Positions 45,558 to 55,995 of a DNA stretch of 64,000 bases are shown one piece after another. Position numbers and translations under genes: made by a program. Within the stretch, counting starts at the first letter, position 1. Each line of letters starts with the position of its first letter. The DNA comes from Isoetes taiwanensis (lineage: Eukaryota; Streptophyta; Lycopodiopsida; Isoetales; Isoetaceae), in the NCBI GenBank assembly GCA_021234155.1, contig JAJEKV010000249.1, positions 310,001-374,000 on the forward strand. The letters are read 5' to 3'. The notes beneath the pieces are model-generated. The model searched no databases. It saw nothing but the letters and a program-made list of their open reading frames with translations, and had not been told where the DNA came from.

Positions 45558-45653
45558 CTCCCACTACAAATTCGGTAGTTCCCACCACACTTAGCACCCA
45601 AAAATGTGGTGCTAAAATGCACGTTTTTGTTCCACTACAACATGCTTTCACCC
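45558..45653 (-). repeat. right terminal inverted repeat of transposon X
   Basis: The last 26 bp are the inverse complement of 7738-7763 with one mismatch. An internal CACTACAAATTCGG (45563) looks like a CACTA end, but it lies inside this repeat and has a counterpart at the left end, so it is not a CACTA terminus. Confidence 0.8.
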
Positions 45654-45657
45654 TATT

Positions 45658-45979
45658 ACAAAGATGAGCTCCTTGAAACAGTTAATTGCTATAAGTATTG
45701 GATTGGAGGTAACATCAAATTTGAAGTGGAAGTAAGGTGAATTTGGCGACTGTTGCTGCAAGCGAGACTGGCGCAGCAGTAAAAAAGAAGAAGACGAAGA
45801 AGAAGAAGAAAGTCCATGTATTTTTGTGGAGATTGCTCAAGTACAGAAATCGAACTTGTTGTAAATGAGTTTGGATTATCTAAAGAAGTTTTTCCATGAT
45901 CCTTTGGGACTATGGAATAATAAGGACAACCGCTAGGTTTTCGTGGAGACAAGAAACTTGTCGTGGGATAAGTAGCACC
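45658..45979 (+). pseudogene. 3' remnant of the split LINE
   Basis: Starts in the frame left at 7737: joining STFY to YKDELLETVNCYKY restores a normal LINE RT C-terminal segment. It decays after about 60 residues into an acidic/lysine stretch with stops. At 45980 the 5' LTR of another element takes over, so the LINE 3' end and poly(A) are missing here. Confidence 0.75.
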
Positions 45980-46351
45980 TGTTATATTCCTGATCAAATT
46001 TCATTGAGCTTTGCTTTAACATAATAGTCGAACTACCCATCACATCCAAACTCTGGAAGCCTATTTTGATCATCTAAGGCTATCAAACTTTCTAATCTGA
46101 TCATGAAGCCGCAAAAAATTTCTTTATTTGGAATAAAGAGTAGAATTCAATTTTCGGAGATGTGTATGCCCATGGTATATTGGTAATTACGATTGTAACA
46201 TAATAGGCCTAAACATAGTATACTAGATGTGATATAGTTTGTGGGGTATGGGATAAAGCATGGAGAGGTTGGGGCCCATTAGATCACAATTTCCTTAAAG
46301 GATCCGCCCTTTAGATGTGTTGGTTATCACTAGAGGTGCTAGTGCGTAACA
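45980..46351 (+). repeat. 5' LTR of an LTR retrotransposon, 372 bp
   Basis: Starts TGTTATATTCC and ends GCGTAACA, so TGTTA/TAACA are inverted ends. A primer-binding site follows two bases later. It interrupts the LINE remnant. I found no partner LTR to the right within the window. Confidence 0.65.
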
Positions 46352-46353
46352 TT

Positions 46354-46365
46354 TGGTATCAGAGC
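46354..46365 (+). promoter_or_regulatory. primer-binding site, initiator-Met tRNA
   Basis: TGGTATCAGAGC, complementary to the 3' end of plant initiator Met-tRNA, two bases after the LTR end. Confidence 0.8.
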
Positions 46366-49300
46366 AAGGGTTCGACTTCTCTTTGGAGCATGTGCGTAAT
46401 GGTTAAGATTACTGTTTAAGCCCAAGCACCTAACCAAGGAACTAATCTTAGACTTATAAGAGAAACGCTACGCCTTTCTAAAAAGGCAAAGATCAAAAGA
46501 GGAATTTCCTTTAATGACCTTTCAAGAGACTATGAAAGAGCACATATAGATGGATGAGGGACGAAGACTCACCGCCTTAGCCCTACTTCTCTTCCTCTCT
46601 TGATTTCCCCTTCTACTTCCAATTCTCCATAGCCAAGCTTGTTAGTTTGAGCGGTTCTCTATGCTTGTTTGGAAGCTTAAGAAAGCTTGCAACATAGAGG
46701 ATTCTAAAGTTTTCCTCATTGTGTCAAAATTACTCTCCTTCCGATTGGCATTATTAGCAAGATGTTCCCTGGGAGGTAGTTCCATCTAGAGAATACATAA
46801 AAGTTTCGTACTCAATGAACTCTCTAGGTCTACGAAATAACATCAAACTATCCGAACTTTCAAAACAGATTCCTATCATATTTTGCTTCCATGATTCTTG
46901 TAGAGGCTGTGACATATTCACCACATTCCTTACCTATTACCCATGCCCTCATTCATTCAATTTATTGTTTTACATCCATTAAGCGACCATGTCATGAACT
47001 AGGTCAATTAGCTAATATCACGCAAAATTTAAACATTAACGGTTAGCAAACCACAAGTTGCCCACTCCAGTCCTACACTTGTAAGACCTGCCTCTACTCC
47101 TTGAGTTTCCTCAAGTTGGAAGGGGACGCAGCATGTTTCTTTACATAGCCATACGCTACCCACTGGTGGGTTGACTCCCCACAACCATAACATCGCTACT
47201 TCGGGTTCCACGGGTCCCATGGGTGCCACATATGTGTCCAGCGTGTCTTGCGTGTCCAGTGTTTTGCTTTGCTATAATTGTGTCAGGTCCACATAGGCAT
47301 ATCCTAATATGTGTTTTCAATGCTTACTGTTAATGGCAGACATCCTATGGTATTTTAATGTCGACTATAGTTTGTCCTCTACATCCCAATATTACAAGTC
47401 CATGTATATTCAAACATTAACCCCCAAGTTAATTACAAAGGAAAATTAGAGATTATGTCATGGTCCTCCATCATGGTTGGAAAGCAATTGTTATGAGCGT
47501 GACAATTATATAGAAATGGTTTTAGTAGTGAATATTGTGGCATGTACATACCCTAACATAAGGTAGTTTATTGCCTTGTTTACCCATTATTCATTGAACA
47601 AACTGACACTGTGCCACTGGTGGGTCAAAAGCTCGTACTAGAATTAGTTGCACTGACATGTGCACCCAATTGGCGCTGGAGTTGGGTATTTTCTCAATAG
47701 CAAAAAACAATGGGACAGCAACAGTCTTATTATGGTTGATTGGTCCTCCCAGGAGCAAGTAGCATTCCAAATTCTTCTTCTTTATCCCTGTGATTTGTTG
47801 TTTAATCCTTTGTATTAGCAATTAAGAGGTCTGGTGTTCAAGTCTCTCTTGAAAAATTTAGGAGACCATCATATGTTCTATGGGATGCTGCTACGTGGTA
47901 TGACGTAGAAACTACTATTATTTATATTTGGAAGTGATCTTATATATATTGTTTGACCATAATCTCATTTTAGTCCAACATTACAGTTTAAGGTCAGAAA
48001 TGTAAAAAGAGCAGCTAGAATCTTTATATTTGACCTACCATGGATTAAATCCACTTGCAATATTAGTTTCTTTGCTCACACGGCAACATTTGCATTTGGA
48101 TTGTGGTCACAAATATAATTGATTCCCATGATCAAATGACACCGAAATCTGAAGCCACATAATATGAAAAACTTTGTTGATCTTGTATAGAGAGGATCAA
48201 TAGGCAGCCTACAAGAGCCCGCAAACCATTAGAAATATCATAGTTCAATTCCTTAACAATGGCTATAAGTCTGAATTAATGATAAAGGCAATTCTTCCTT
48301 TTCAAATACTCCATAGATTAAAATTGTCTTGAGCTCATTAGAAAACCCAGTCTGCCGATGTACATTTCTGCAATAGATCTCTTCGGCAGGCATCTGTGAA
48401 AAATGTTAGACTTAGTAATTTAAAGACAAATCCTTTTACTATTGGGGAAGGGCCTTGTGTCAAAGTTGCCAAATCAATTCCTTTATATTGGGTGAAATGG
48501 ACAATACTACGAGATTTAGAGAGTTCTAAACATCTTTCATGAGAGTAATGACTGTTGAAGGTATTCCTGGCAAACCTTCAACCTTAAGGGTGTAGAACTT
48601 CTAGGTTGCAATAGGCAACCACTCTGTGAGAGATAACTGCAAAAAAACTGCTCAAACAGCCACAACAAATTAATTTCCCTGAACAGCAAAAAAGACTGTC
48701 ACAGCAAAACACCTCCCATGTGTGGTTCCTTGATCTTTTTGCTATTAGATCAATCTTGTTGGAGACTATTGAGCTGCCTACAAAAGTCTGTTTGAAAATT
48801 TCTAGGGCAACTATGTGCAATTGATTAAACTGACTGGGTCAATTTTTGGTCAATGGCCCAACCCGAGAGCTCTTTTTTGCAAATATGTGAATAGAATATC
48901 TTTTCGAGTTTTGTCAATTGGAATGGTTTCTGATGACTCTGCAGAATAGGTGCATGAAGTCCCTTTTTGAAATCTGATCCCCTCTTTTTCTTTATGAAGA
49001 TTTTGTAAAAAAAGGTGGCAACTTTAGCTCTATGATGAATAAATGGAAAACTTTCGTGGGAAACACAGTACTTGATTGATTTTTTTTGCTAACATTTGGT
49101 TTGTGAAGCATACGTCTACACCTAGACTTGCTAATTGAATTAAGAATGTTAATTTGCTTTAACAATATGCTTTCAGGTAATTAAATGAGAGTAATGCTTA
49201 CCAAGTTCGGATTTTCTTTCATTGAATCATCATACAGAACAGGAACATTAATTCCCAAGCTCGAAGTCTTGGGTACAGGATAGGAAATAATCAAATGAAG

Positions 49301-50519
49301 GTACACATTCAAGTAATTTGCATCAAGTAAACAGGTAATTCATGCAAGGCAGATCATTCTTAGCTCATGCTTCGCAAATCCACTCCAGATGTAGTCACAG
49401 AAATTGAATCTTTCGCACAGAAGCCGACCCTTGTTTCAAAAACGTTTCCCCTTTTTATTTTCTCATTTCTGGCACATTCTTGGCATCTGGGTTTGTTTGG
49501 TTTTGGCTTTATGCATGTTATGATGTTTCTTAAGGCACAAGGATACAAAAGGGATGTTTAGGCTCATGATTGTCAGGCCAGATCCACCGGAGAGGTCAGA
49601 TCTTGGCCTGACCTTTTTAGGTCAGAGAATTTTCACCGAGGAACAATATCCCACAGGCCTCTTTCGCAAAATAATACCAGGGTAACGTGGCTCACGGGGA
49701 TTGGGTGAAATGATATTTAGGCAAAGGGGTGCATAGGAAAATAATATGCTAGCATCTTCCAATCATAGGGCACTCTTCCCTAGGAACCAAACTATAGGGT
49801 CAAGTCATGGTCTATTTAGGAATCTTTTTGTGCTACATGGAATCTTTTGATGCCCCACCCTATGGAGGAATTTCTTTGGAAAAAAGGATTTGTTCATACA
49901 TATTTTTTCTTTTGGAATGGTATGATCTTGGAGTTTGGACATGTGGTAAGCATAGGGTATGTGTAGGCAATCCAAGGGTGACGTGGCATGGGGTGACTTG
50001 GCATGTGGTGACTTGGCAAAAACTTTTCCCCTAGTCAAAAACTTTGTGAGATGAAAAAAGGAATATGGTGACATGGCATATTTTGTAAAGCAAGTCCATC
50101 AAATGCAAATTTGGTGAGGTGAGGTGAGGTGAGGCAAATGGAGGCAAAGGGTGCTCAAAGTATCAATCATGCCCAAGAATTTGAACTCGAGTGAACATCT
50201 TACTTCTCAAAGGGGTCTTCCCATCTTGGTATTGCCATGAAGCTTCCTTAAGTTGACCTTGCTCTCCTTCTTGTGTGACCTTGACTTTTTCACCTTGAAT
50301 CCTTTATTGTGATGCTTCAAATGAAAGTCCTTGCTTGGTTCTTCAGCTCGAGCTCTTGAGTTGACTTGGTCCATGCACATGTCTCAACAAGTTATTAGCC
50401 ATTAATGTGAAATGCCATTTGCTCTTCTATGCTGCCAAATCATGGCAGCATCATGCAAAAAAAAAAGGACAAACTGGTTTTTCAGCCCCTTTACTCTTGA
50501 AAGCACTTTTTTTAAATAG
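46366..50519. other. non-coding; probable decayed retroelement interior
   Basis: No conserved protein domain in either strand. Small structures: an inverted repeat GTCAGGCCAGATC / GATCTTGGCCTGAC (about 49573-49606), a GGTGA minisatellite (about 50113-50137), and repeated GGTGACTTGGCA-type words (about 49978-50075). It follows an LTR and primer site, so part is probably that element's interior. Confidence 0.4.
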
Positions 50520-50940
50520 ATTGCCTTGGATGGGAAGGTGACAGGCAACCTATGGGATTCTGGAAATGGAGAATGAATGCAAGTTTTGTGGAAGTGGCCA
50601 ACTAGTGAAGGATGGTCATGGAATTTGCTGATGCACCTGCATGACAATTGAAGAAAGAATTAGGAATACTTGTATCTTCAACCAGTTGCCTTTGGTGTGA
50701 AGGTGATTGGCAACTTTAGGGTCCTGAGTGATGCAAATGAGTGCAAATCTGGGTGGAGATGGCCAACTTATGAAGGATGGAAATGGAACTGCTGATGCAC
50801 CTGGATGCACCTGCAAGTTGCTTTTTATGAGAAGGTGATCATCAACTTTTTTAGAGATCTGAGTGATGTAAAAGAGTGCAGATTTCAATGGTGAAGGCCG
50901 AAGAGTGAAAACGGATTTGCTGATGCACCTGCATGGAACT
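50520..50940. repeat. three diverged ~130-160-bp direct repeats
   Basis: Units carry AAGGTGA...GGCAAC near the start, GAGTGCAAAT(C)T, TGGCCAACT...GAAGGATGG, and end GCTGATGCACCTG (about 50628, 50791 and 50918). They lie downstream of the minus-strand gypsy integrase, so they may be in its 3' UTR/LTR. Confidence 0.7.
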
Positions 50941-51134
50941 CAAGTGTTTGTTATAGTTGAGCCTGTACTCCTGACTCCTATCTGAGAACTGAGCTTGATT
51001 ATTTCTTCAAACCTGTTTGCTATTTAATACTACCAAGTAACAGAGCAATTTAACTACATTTGCAATGCTAATCCTGCTTAACACCTAAGAGTAGATTAAT
51101 CTAGTCTAACCTACATTGTGTGCCTGATGTAAAT
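50941..51134. other. short gap, no gene seen
   Basis: AT-rich flank between the repeats and the end of the minus-strand gypsy integrase. Confidence 0.4.
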
Positions 51135-52620
51135 TCATTCAAAAAGAATCAGGGCAACGTGTTGTTGCCAGTATCTCTTCAATACATTGATAGGGTTGAG
51201 CAACTCATGTCCATCTGCAAGTGATTTTAACCAATATGAGTCTTTTCCTGCAATTCCAATTACCTCGTAAGGACCTTCCCATAGATTCTCAAATTTGGCT
51301 GCTACTTTCTCTCTTGCTTTGTTCCATTTTAGTACAAGTTCCCCAGTTCTCAAGATCCCTTGCAATTTGTGAGCTGCTTTAAATGCTGCTACATCTCTTG
51401 CTTTCTTCAGTTGTATTGCATTCTCAGCTTCATACCTATGTTCTTCCAACTGCATCAATTTTGCCAATCTGTCCCTGTGAGCTTCTTCCATTTCCAAGTT
51501 AATTTTATATGCCAGCCTGAGTGAAGGCAGCTCAAGTTCAATAGGTAAGATGGCTTCAATCCCATAGACTAGGCTAAAGGGGGTATGTTTAGTGGCAGAC
51601 TTTGTGGTAGTTCTGTATGCCCAAAGTGCATCATGACGTTTCACATGCCAGTCTTTTTTTGCCACTGTTATAGTTTTTTGTAGGATGGACTTTAGGACCT
51701 TGTTGGTGGATTCAGCTTGGCCATTGCCTTAAGGGTAGTAGGCAGAGCTTTTTGTATGTTTTACCTTGAAGGTGTTTAGCAATATGGCAATAAGATCATT
51801 TATAAACTGAGTGCCCCTGTCAGAGATGATTTTTAATGGAATTCCAAATCTTGCACATATGTTCTCATGAAGGAATCTGGCAGTAGTCAGGGCATTTGCT
51901 TGTCTTAATGGTACAGCTTCAGCCCATTTGGTGAAATAGTCAGTAGCTACTAGGATATACTCATGCTGAGCAGAAGAAGGTGGGTCTATGGGCCCTATAA
52001 AGTCTAATCCCCAAACTTGGAAAAATCCAGGAGATACTCTGGCCATGAGAGGTCAGAATTCTTTTGCCAAAAACCTGGCATTTGTGACAACACCTGATGA
52101 TGTTATAGCAATCTCTGAATAAAGATGGCCAATAGTATCCAGACCTCAAAATCTTCTTTGCTGTTGTGTCTGCTGCATAGTGCCCTCCACATACTCCTTC
52201 ATGACAAGCTTCAAGAACCAACTTGGCTTCTTCTTTATCCACACATCTCATTAGCACTCCCTCTTTGTTGACCCTGCACAACACATCATCTATTAGCCTA
52301 AATTTACCACACTTTTCTTTGAACCTTCTTAGCTGGTTGGAGTTCATGTCTGTTGGCACTTCTTCAGTTTCCAAATATTTGCTGATGTCCTTTTGCCAAT
52401 CTTGTTCTTCAATACTGCTCATGACTAGGCTGCAACTATTTTCAGCCTCTGAGTCTTCTATCCCTTCCTGGTCTTCATGTTCAAAAAACATGTTAGGTAG
52501 ATAAGCACTCGGATCATTTACCAGACTTACCACTTTGATGGTGATATCATATGCTTGTACTTTGCATGCCCATCTGCATATTTTGGCTTTGGTTTGTTTT
52601 TTTGCAAAAAGAAGAGCCAT
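51135..52620 (-). pseudogene. Ty3/gypsy integrase, one nonsense codon
   Basis: Zinc-binding HEGVCGGHYAADTT ... CHKCQVFGK (about 52200-52080). Then core DFIGPIDPPS, IISDRGTQFINDL and GNGQAESTNK, holding the DDE residues. Then C-terminal RTTTKSATKHTPFSLVYGIE and LWEGPYEVIGIAGKDSYWLK. At 51729-51731 codon CAA (expected YYPQGNGQAE) reads TAA, a single C-to-T change. A frame change near 52050 separates the zinc domain from the core. No chromodomain follows. Confidence 0.85.
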
Positions 52621-52624
52621 GGGA

Positions 52625-52656
52625 TTTTTAAGTTATTGAGACCAATAACTTAAAAA
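52625..52656. repeat. perfect palindrome 1 in gypsy RNase H
   Basis: TTTTTAAGTTATTG pairs with CAATAACTTAAAAA across an AGAC loop: 14-bp stem, no mismatch. Confidence 0.9.
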
Positions 52657-53045
52657 TATTAGGGCTGCTGCACTAATCTTGGTCTCAGTTATTGAGACCA
52701 ATAACTGAGACCAAGATGTGGCCTTGCCTATCAATTAAAAATATTAGGGCTGCTGCACTCTTTTCAAGTCTAGAATACCTTAGCTCTGTGTCAGACCAGA
52801 CTTTGCTAGCAAAAGTTATTATCATTTCATCCTCAAGCAATGCTGCCCCTATAGCTCTATTGGTAATACTTATGTAAGCTTGAAATGGTTTCTTGGGATC
52901 CGGTGGCTTTAGTAGAGTGGATTCAGATATAGCTTGAATGATTTTCTCAAAGGCTAGCTGATGTTCTTCAGTCCATTGAACCTTGACATATTTGCTCTCA
53001 TGTTTGGTGAACTTACCTATTTTGGTGAGTTTTGAGATGGGACTT
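52640..53045 (-). pseudogene. Ty3/gypsy RNase H region with palindromic insertion
   Basis: Minus-strand reading SKLTKIGKFTKHESKYVKVQ, EEHQLAFEKIIQAISESTLL and KPFQAYISITNRAIGAALLE ... ELRYSRLEKSAAALIF matches the RT-RNase H junction. The segment AAAATATTAGGGCTGCTGCA (about 52737) is duplicated 84 bp further left, with palindromes beside both copies. This destroys the frame. Confidence 0.75.
52676..52717. repeat. perfect palindrome 2 in gypsy RNase H
   Basis: ATCTTGGTCTCAGTTATTG pairs with its inverse across the same AGAC loop: 19-bp stem, no mismatch. It shares the core AGTTATTGAGACCAATAACT with palindrome 1. Confidence 0.9.
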
Positions 53046-53052
53046 GTGGTGT

Positions 53053-54721
53053 TGTGACGTTCCAGGACAGTATACGGTCCCAGGACGTATACTGTACTGC
53101 CTCGTCACGCGTACACGCCACTCCGACCGACGTGTACGCCAACGTGTAGCTAGGCTAGTAGCCCTAGGGGGCAACGCGCAAGGAGTGTGCATTTATTAAT
53201 GTGCACATTAAACAATGTGCACATTCACTTAGGTGCACATTTTCCCATATGGCCATTTCATGCCAAGTGGGCCACACCCATAGGTGCAATTAATGTGCAC
53301 ATTTTCCAATGTACACATTAATGTGGGCACACATTTCCATGTGGGCACATTTTGCCACCTAGCCATTAAAGGCAAGTGGGCCCATTCCCAATTATCCCAC
53401 ATGCCTAAAGGGGATAATTGGAAACCCTAGCCAACCCCTTGTCTATTAAAGGAGAGAAACCCTAACTTGCCCAATTTTCGTTTCTAGGGTTTTAGAACTC
53501 TGTTTTGGCTGCCTCAACAGCCAAAACCGCATCCCAGACTCTGCCTGAGAGAATTGCATCATTAGTTTCCCTTGATTCGAGCGTTTCAGCAGGATGGTCG
53601 AGCTCAGGTCAGGAGGAGCCACTCAAGGATCAGGTATTTGGCCAGTTAGATAGTCTAAACCCTATTTCAGTCATAGAATCAGTAGGTTTAGCCTATTAAA
53701 TTGCCCATAACAGCCTTCTAGATCTCTAGATACCAGCCTCTAACTAAAGAACCTAACTCTATGATGTAGATTAGATATAGTTCTTTAGTTCTTCTGTGAA
53801 GTATGTGGATGATGTTTCTCTATGAACTCCTTGTATTGGGAAGGGGGGTAGAGACCTAGAGCTTGGTAGTAGATGCTCCTAGAGTAGCCTCTCTAGCACA
53901 CTATAGATTCGGCCTGTGTACAAGAGCCACACCGGGTTGTGGGTGAAGGGGGCCAGACTGGCTGAGAAGGAGGTTCATGTCCTGACTCCTGAACGATCCC
54001 TCTGGTGTGTAAAGCCTACCAGGGATCATTGTGACTAGGTCTGATGGCTTGCCACTGCGTGTGGGCAAGGCATGGGCTCGACACCCCGCGGAAGTGGTGT
54101 ACACTTTCCAGTGGGGTTCACTGAATAGGCGGTGGCCCTCTAGTTACCTTGAGTCAGCATGTAGATCTCTCGGAGGGAGTGATCCCTTTCCGCCCCATCG
54201 AACCGGGAGGATGAAACCGTGAATAGCCCTTTTGGCTATGCATCCGGCGGCTTCTGATCCGGTCCCAACACTTTTCGACCTACTGCGCAAAGTGTGCACG
54301 GGGAGGGGCGGATGGAGTGGACAACCCTATGCCATGTTCTTATGCCAGCCAAATCCATTGCCATGAATTGCATGCGTAATGATCTCTAGAGACCCAAGCC
54401 GTCAGTCATTCCCTTGAGTCTGAGCCTTGGGTAGAACTCCCCATATGTATTGTGCTCACCTTGTTTATGCAGATGTGATGGGCCACCCCGAGGTGGCTAT
54501 GTGCTTATGTTATATACTGACATGTATGTTTACGCTTCCGCAGCTAGGTAGACCCTGAGGGAGACGGGGTAAATGACCCCTTCACTCTTCCCACTGGAAC
54601 CCGCCACGGTTCGCGGCGTTATGTGGAGGGCCCCAGATCGGCATGGAGTCGGGTATGGGGGATGAACTCTGTTTGTATACACGGTGAGAGTGCAGGTATC
54701 ATAGTAGTAGGGGACGTCACA
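53053..54721 (+). repeat. 5' LTR, 1669 bp
   Basis: Ends are TGTGACGT and ACGTCACA. The left third is rich in (A)TGTGCACATT words (53190-53350). TCTATTAAAGG (about 53441) is a plausible TATA region, followed by a leader that includes TAGGGTTTTAG. No coding region. Confidence 0.85.
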
Positions 54722-54722
54722 G

Positions 54723-54734
54723 TGGTATCAGAGC
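54723..54734 (+). promoter_or_regulatory. primer-binding site, initiator-Met tRNA
   Basis: TGGTATCAGAGC starts one base after the LTR end, the usual plant gypsy arrangement. Confidence 0.9.
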
Positions 54735-54925
54735 AATGTTCTTGGTGACCAAGAGCAAAGCACTGACCATGTTCCCAGTAGTACTAACTTGATAGGATCC
54801 TTAAACCTCGAAAAATGAGAAAATTTTCTTCTCATTTTTGTAGTTTTGCTAAGCTAGTAACAGTTAAAATGAATAAAAACGTAACAAGACTAAAATTGGT
54901 GAGCCAACATCCAAAAAGTAGGGTG

Positions 54926-54992
54926 GTCTCACACGTCGCGCCAGGACAGAATTTGAGATTCTCAAAATCGGGCTGGGCGCAACGTGTGAGAC
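54926..54992 (+). repeat. 67-nt hairpin, copy 1
   Basis: GTCTCACACGT pairs with ACGTGTGAGAC; inner GCGCCAG with CTGGGCGC; core ATTTGAGA with TCTCAAAAT. Lies in the leader after the primer site. Confidence 0.9.
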
Positions 54993-55126
54993 ATTCAGCT
55001 TAATCGCTTAAAAAGTCATAAATCACAGTAAAATAACTTGATAAATCTAAATTTAAGCTAAGAATCATTAGAATTGGCATGTTACATGTTTTAAAAGTAC
55101 AAAATTTAGTTAGTGGGTCCCACCAT

Positions 55127-55193
55127 GTCTCACACGTCGCGCCAGGACAGATTTTGAGATTCTCGAAATCGGGCTGGGCGCAACGTGTGAGAC
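55127..55193 (+). repeat. 67-nt hairpin, copy 2
   Basis: Same structure, one core mismatch (TCTCGAAATC). Lies 77 bp before the TATA box of the H3-like ORF. Confidence 0.9.
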
Positions 55194-55269
55194 CTTGCTT
55201 AATTAGGGGTTTTAGATGTTTTAAGCAACCCAAAAAGGTAGTTTAAAAGTTGACCTAAAAATTGACCCC

Positions 55270-55277
55270 TATAAATA
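55270..55277 (+). promoter_or_regulatory. TATA box before the H3-like ORF
   Basis: TATAAATA, 108 bp upstream of ATG 55378. The leader between them contains AAGGCGATCTTCCGGC, also present (AGGCGATCTTCCAGC) in front of the second cassette ORF. Confidence 0.55.
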
Positions 55278-55377
55278 GACCTAGACCCCTCCCATTTCCA
55301 CGTTCCCTCCTTAGAAAAATTGCTCGTATCCGCCAAGGCGATCTTCCGGCGCTTAACTCCGATCGACGAAGCAGCAA

Positions 55378-55995
55378 ATGATGGCCCACACAAAACAGAC
55401 TGCAAGGAAGCCTCGCCGAAGCGAATCATCCAGCGCCAGCGGCTCTGGCCTCTTTCAGAGAGTCCTTCAAGAACGCCTTTTCCGGGGAGGCGAATCTTCT
55501 TCGAGCGAAGATGCAGGATCGGATCGGAGCGACCACACAGAGATCATAGACGACGACCGGCCAGACATCATGCATCAAATCCTAGAGGACATCGCAGCGG
55601 AGGAGGAGAGGACCAGGGAGCAAAGGGAGCAGAAAGGGCAGCCAATAGCCGAGGAGCAACACCAGAATGAGACCCACACACAGGAAGAACAGGGGAGAGA
55701 AGAGCAGCAGCCGCCGAAGCTCACCCCGGATGAAGAAGCCGATCTTGCACGCTTCATAAGCAAGTATGAAGCCAAAGAACGCCACGGAGCAGAGGGACTA
55801 AGAGTCCGAAGACAGTCTCACCAATGCCGCCGGGCCAAAGAAGAGAAAGGCCAAAGCCATCAAGGCAGCCGGCAGGAAAGTTGTGAAGGTCGGCAAGCGA
55901 GCGACGGGTCCCGTAATCAACGAACCATCAGGCGAAGAGACCCCGCCTTCCACCGACGACTCGGACCAAGACTACGTACCCGGCACAGATCATTA
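55378..55995 (+). pseudogene. Histone H3-tail-like N-terminal part of retrotransposon ORF
   Basis: Two adjacent ATGs; from the second (55381) the product begins M-AHTKQTARKPRRS. After Met removal, residues 1-9 match the H3 tail at 8 of 9 positions (H for R2), keeping K4 and K9, with Pro for Ser10. A Ser-rich, then very acidic Glu/Gln-rich linker follows (EEADLARFISKYEAK). Near 55800 reading shifts by +1 into ESEDSLTNAAGPKKRKAKAI ... DDSDQDYVPGTDH, which includes a GPKKRK nuclear-signal-like motif. A MITE-like insertion then breaks the ORF. It appears to continue at about 56549 and end in an H3 fold. Inferred role: a chromatin-entering H3 mimic. Pseudogenised copy. Confidence 0.75.

Larger units (their letters stand above)
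7738..45653. mobile_element. Transposon X: DNA transposon with 26-bp TIRs and TATT TSD
   Basis: Left end GGGTGAAAGCATGTTATAGT... and the inverse complement of the right end GGGTGAAAGCATGTTGTAGT... match at 25 of 26 positions. Weaker similarity continues for ~100 bp and includes AAATTTGT(A/G)GTG. TATT flanks both ends (7734-7737, 45654-45657). Excising 7738-45657 restores a LINE RT frame across the site, which is strong evidence for the boundaries. Without the nested CACTA, X is about 10.5 kb. It carries a plus-strand gene (7831-37631, interrupted), a minus-strand gene (about 45316-40600), a minus-strand acidic ORF and CACCACA repeats. A 4-bp duplication would fit Sola- or Academ-like families, but I cannot assign a superfamily. 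Confidence 0.8.
51135..53052 (-). mobile_element. minus-strand Ty3/gypsy fragment (RNase H-integrase)
   Basis: Reading leftward: RNase H, zinc-binding HHCC, integrase core, integrase C-terminus. The 5' side is cut at 53052/53053 by the LTR of the H3-bearing element; the rest would lie beyond the window. LTRs not delimited. Confidence 0.9.

Noticed and set aside
45563-45640. CACTACAA words as another CACTA end
   Set aside because: They fall inside the terminal inverted repeat of transposon X, whose left end has the same arrangement.
54723-54734. tRNA gene
   Set aside because: Only the 12-nt primer-binding match, no tRNA fold.
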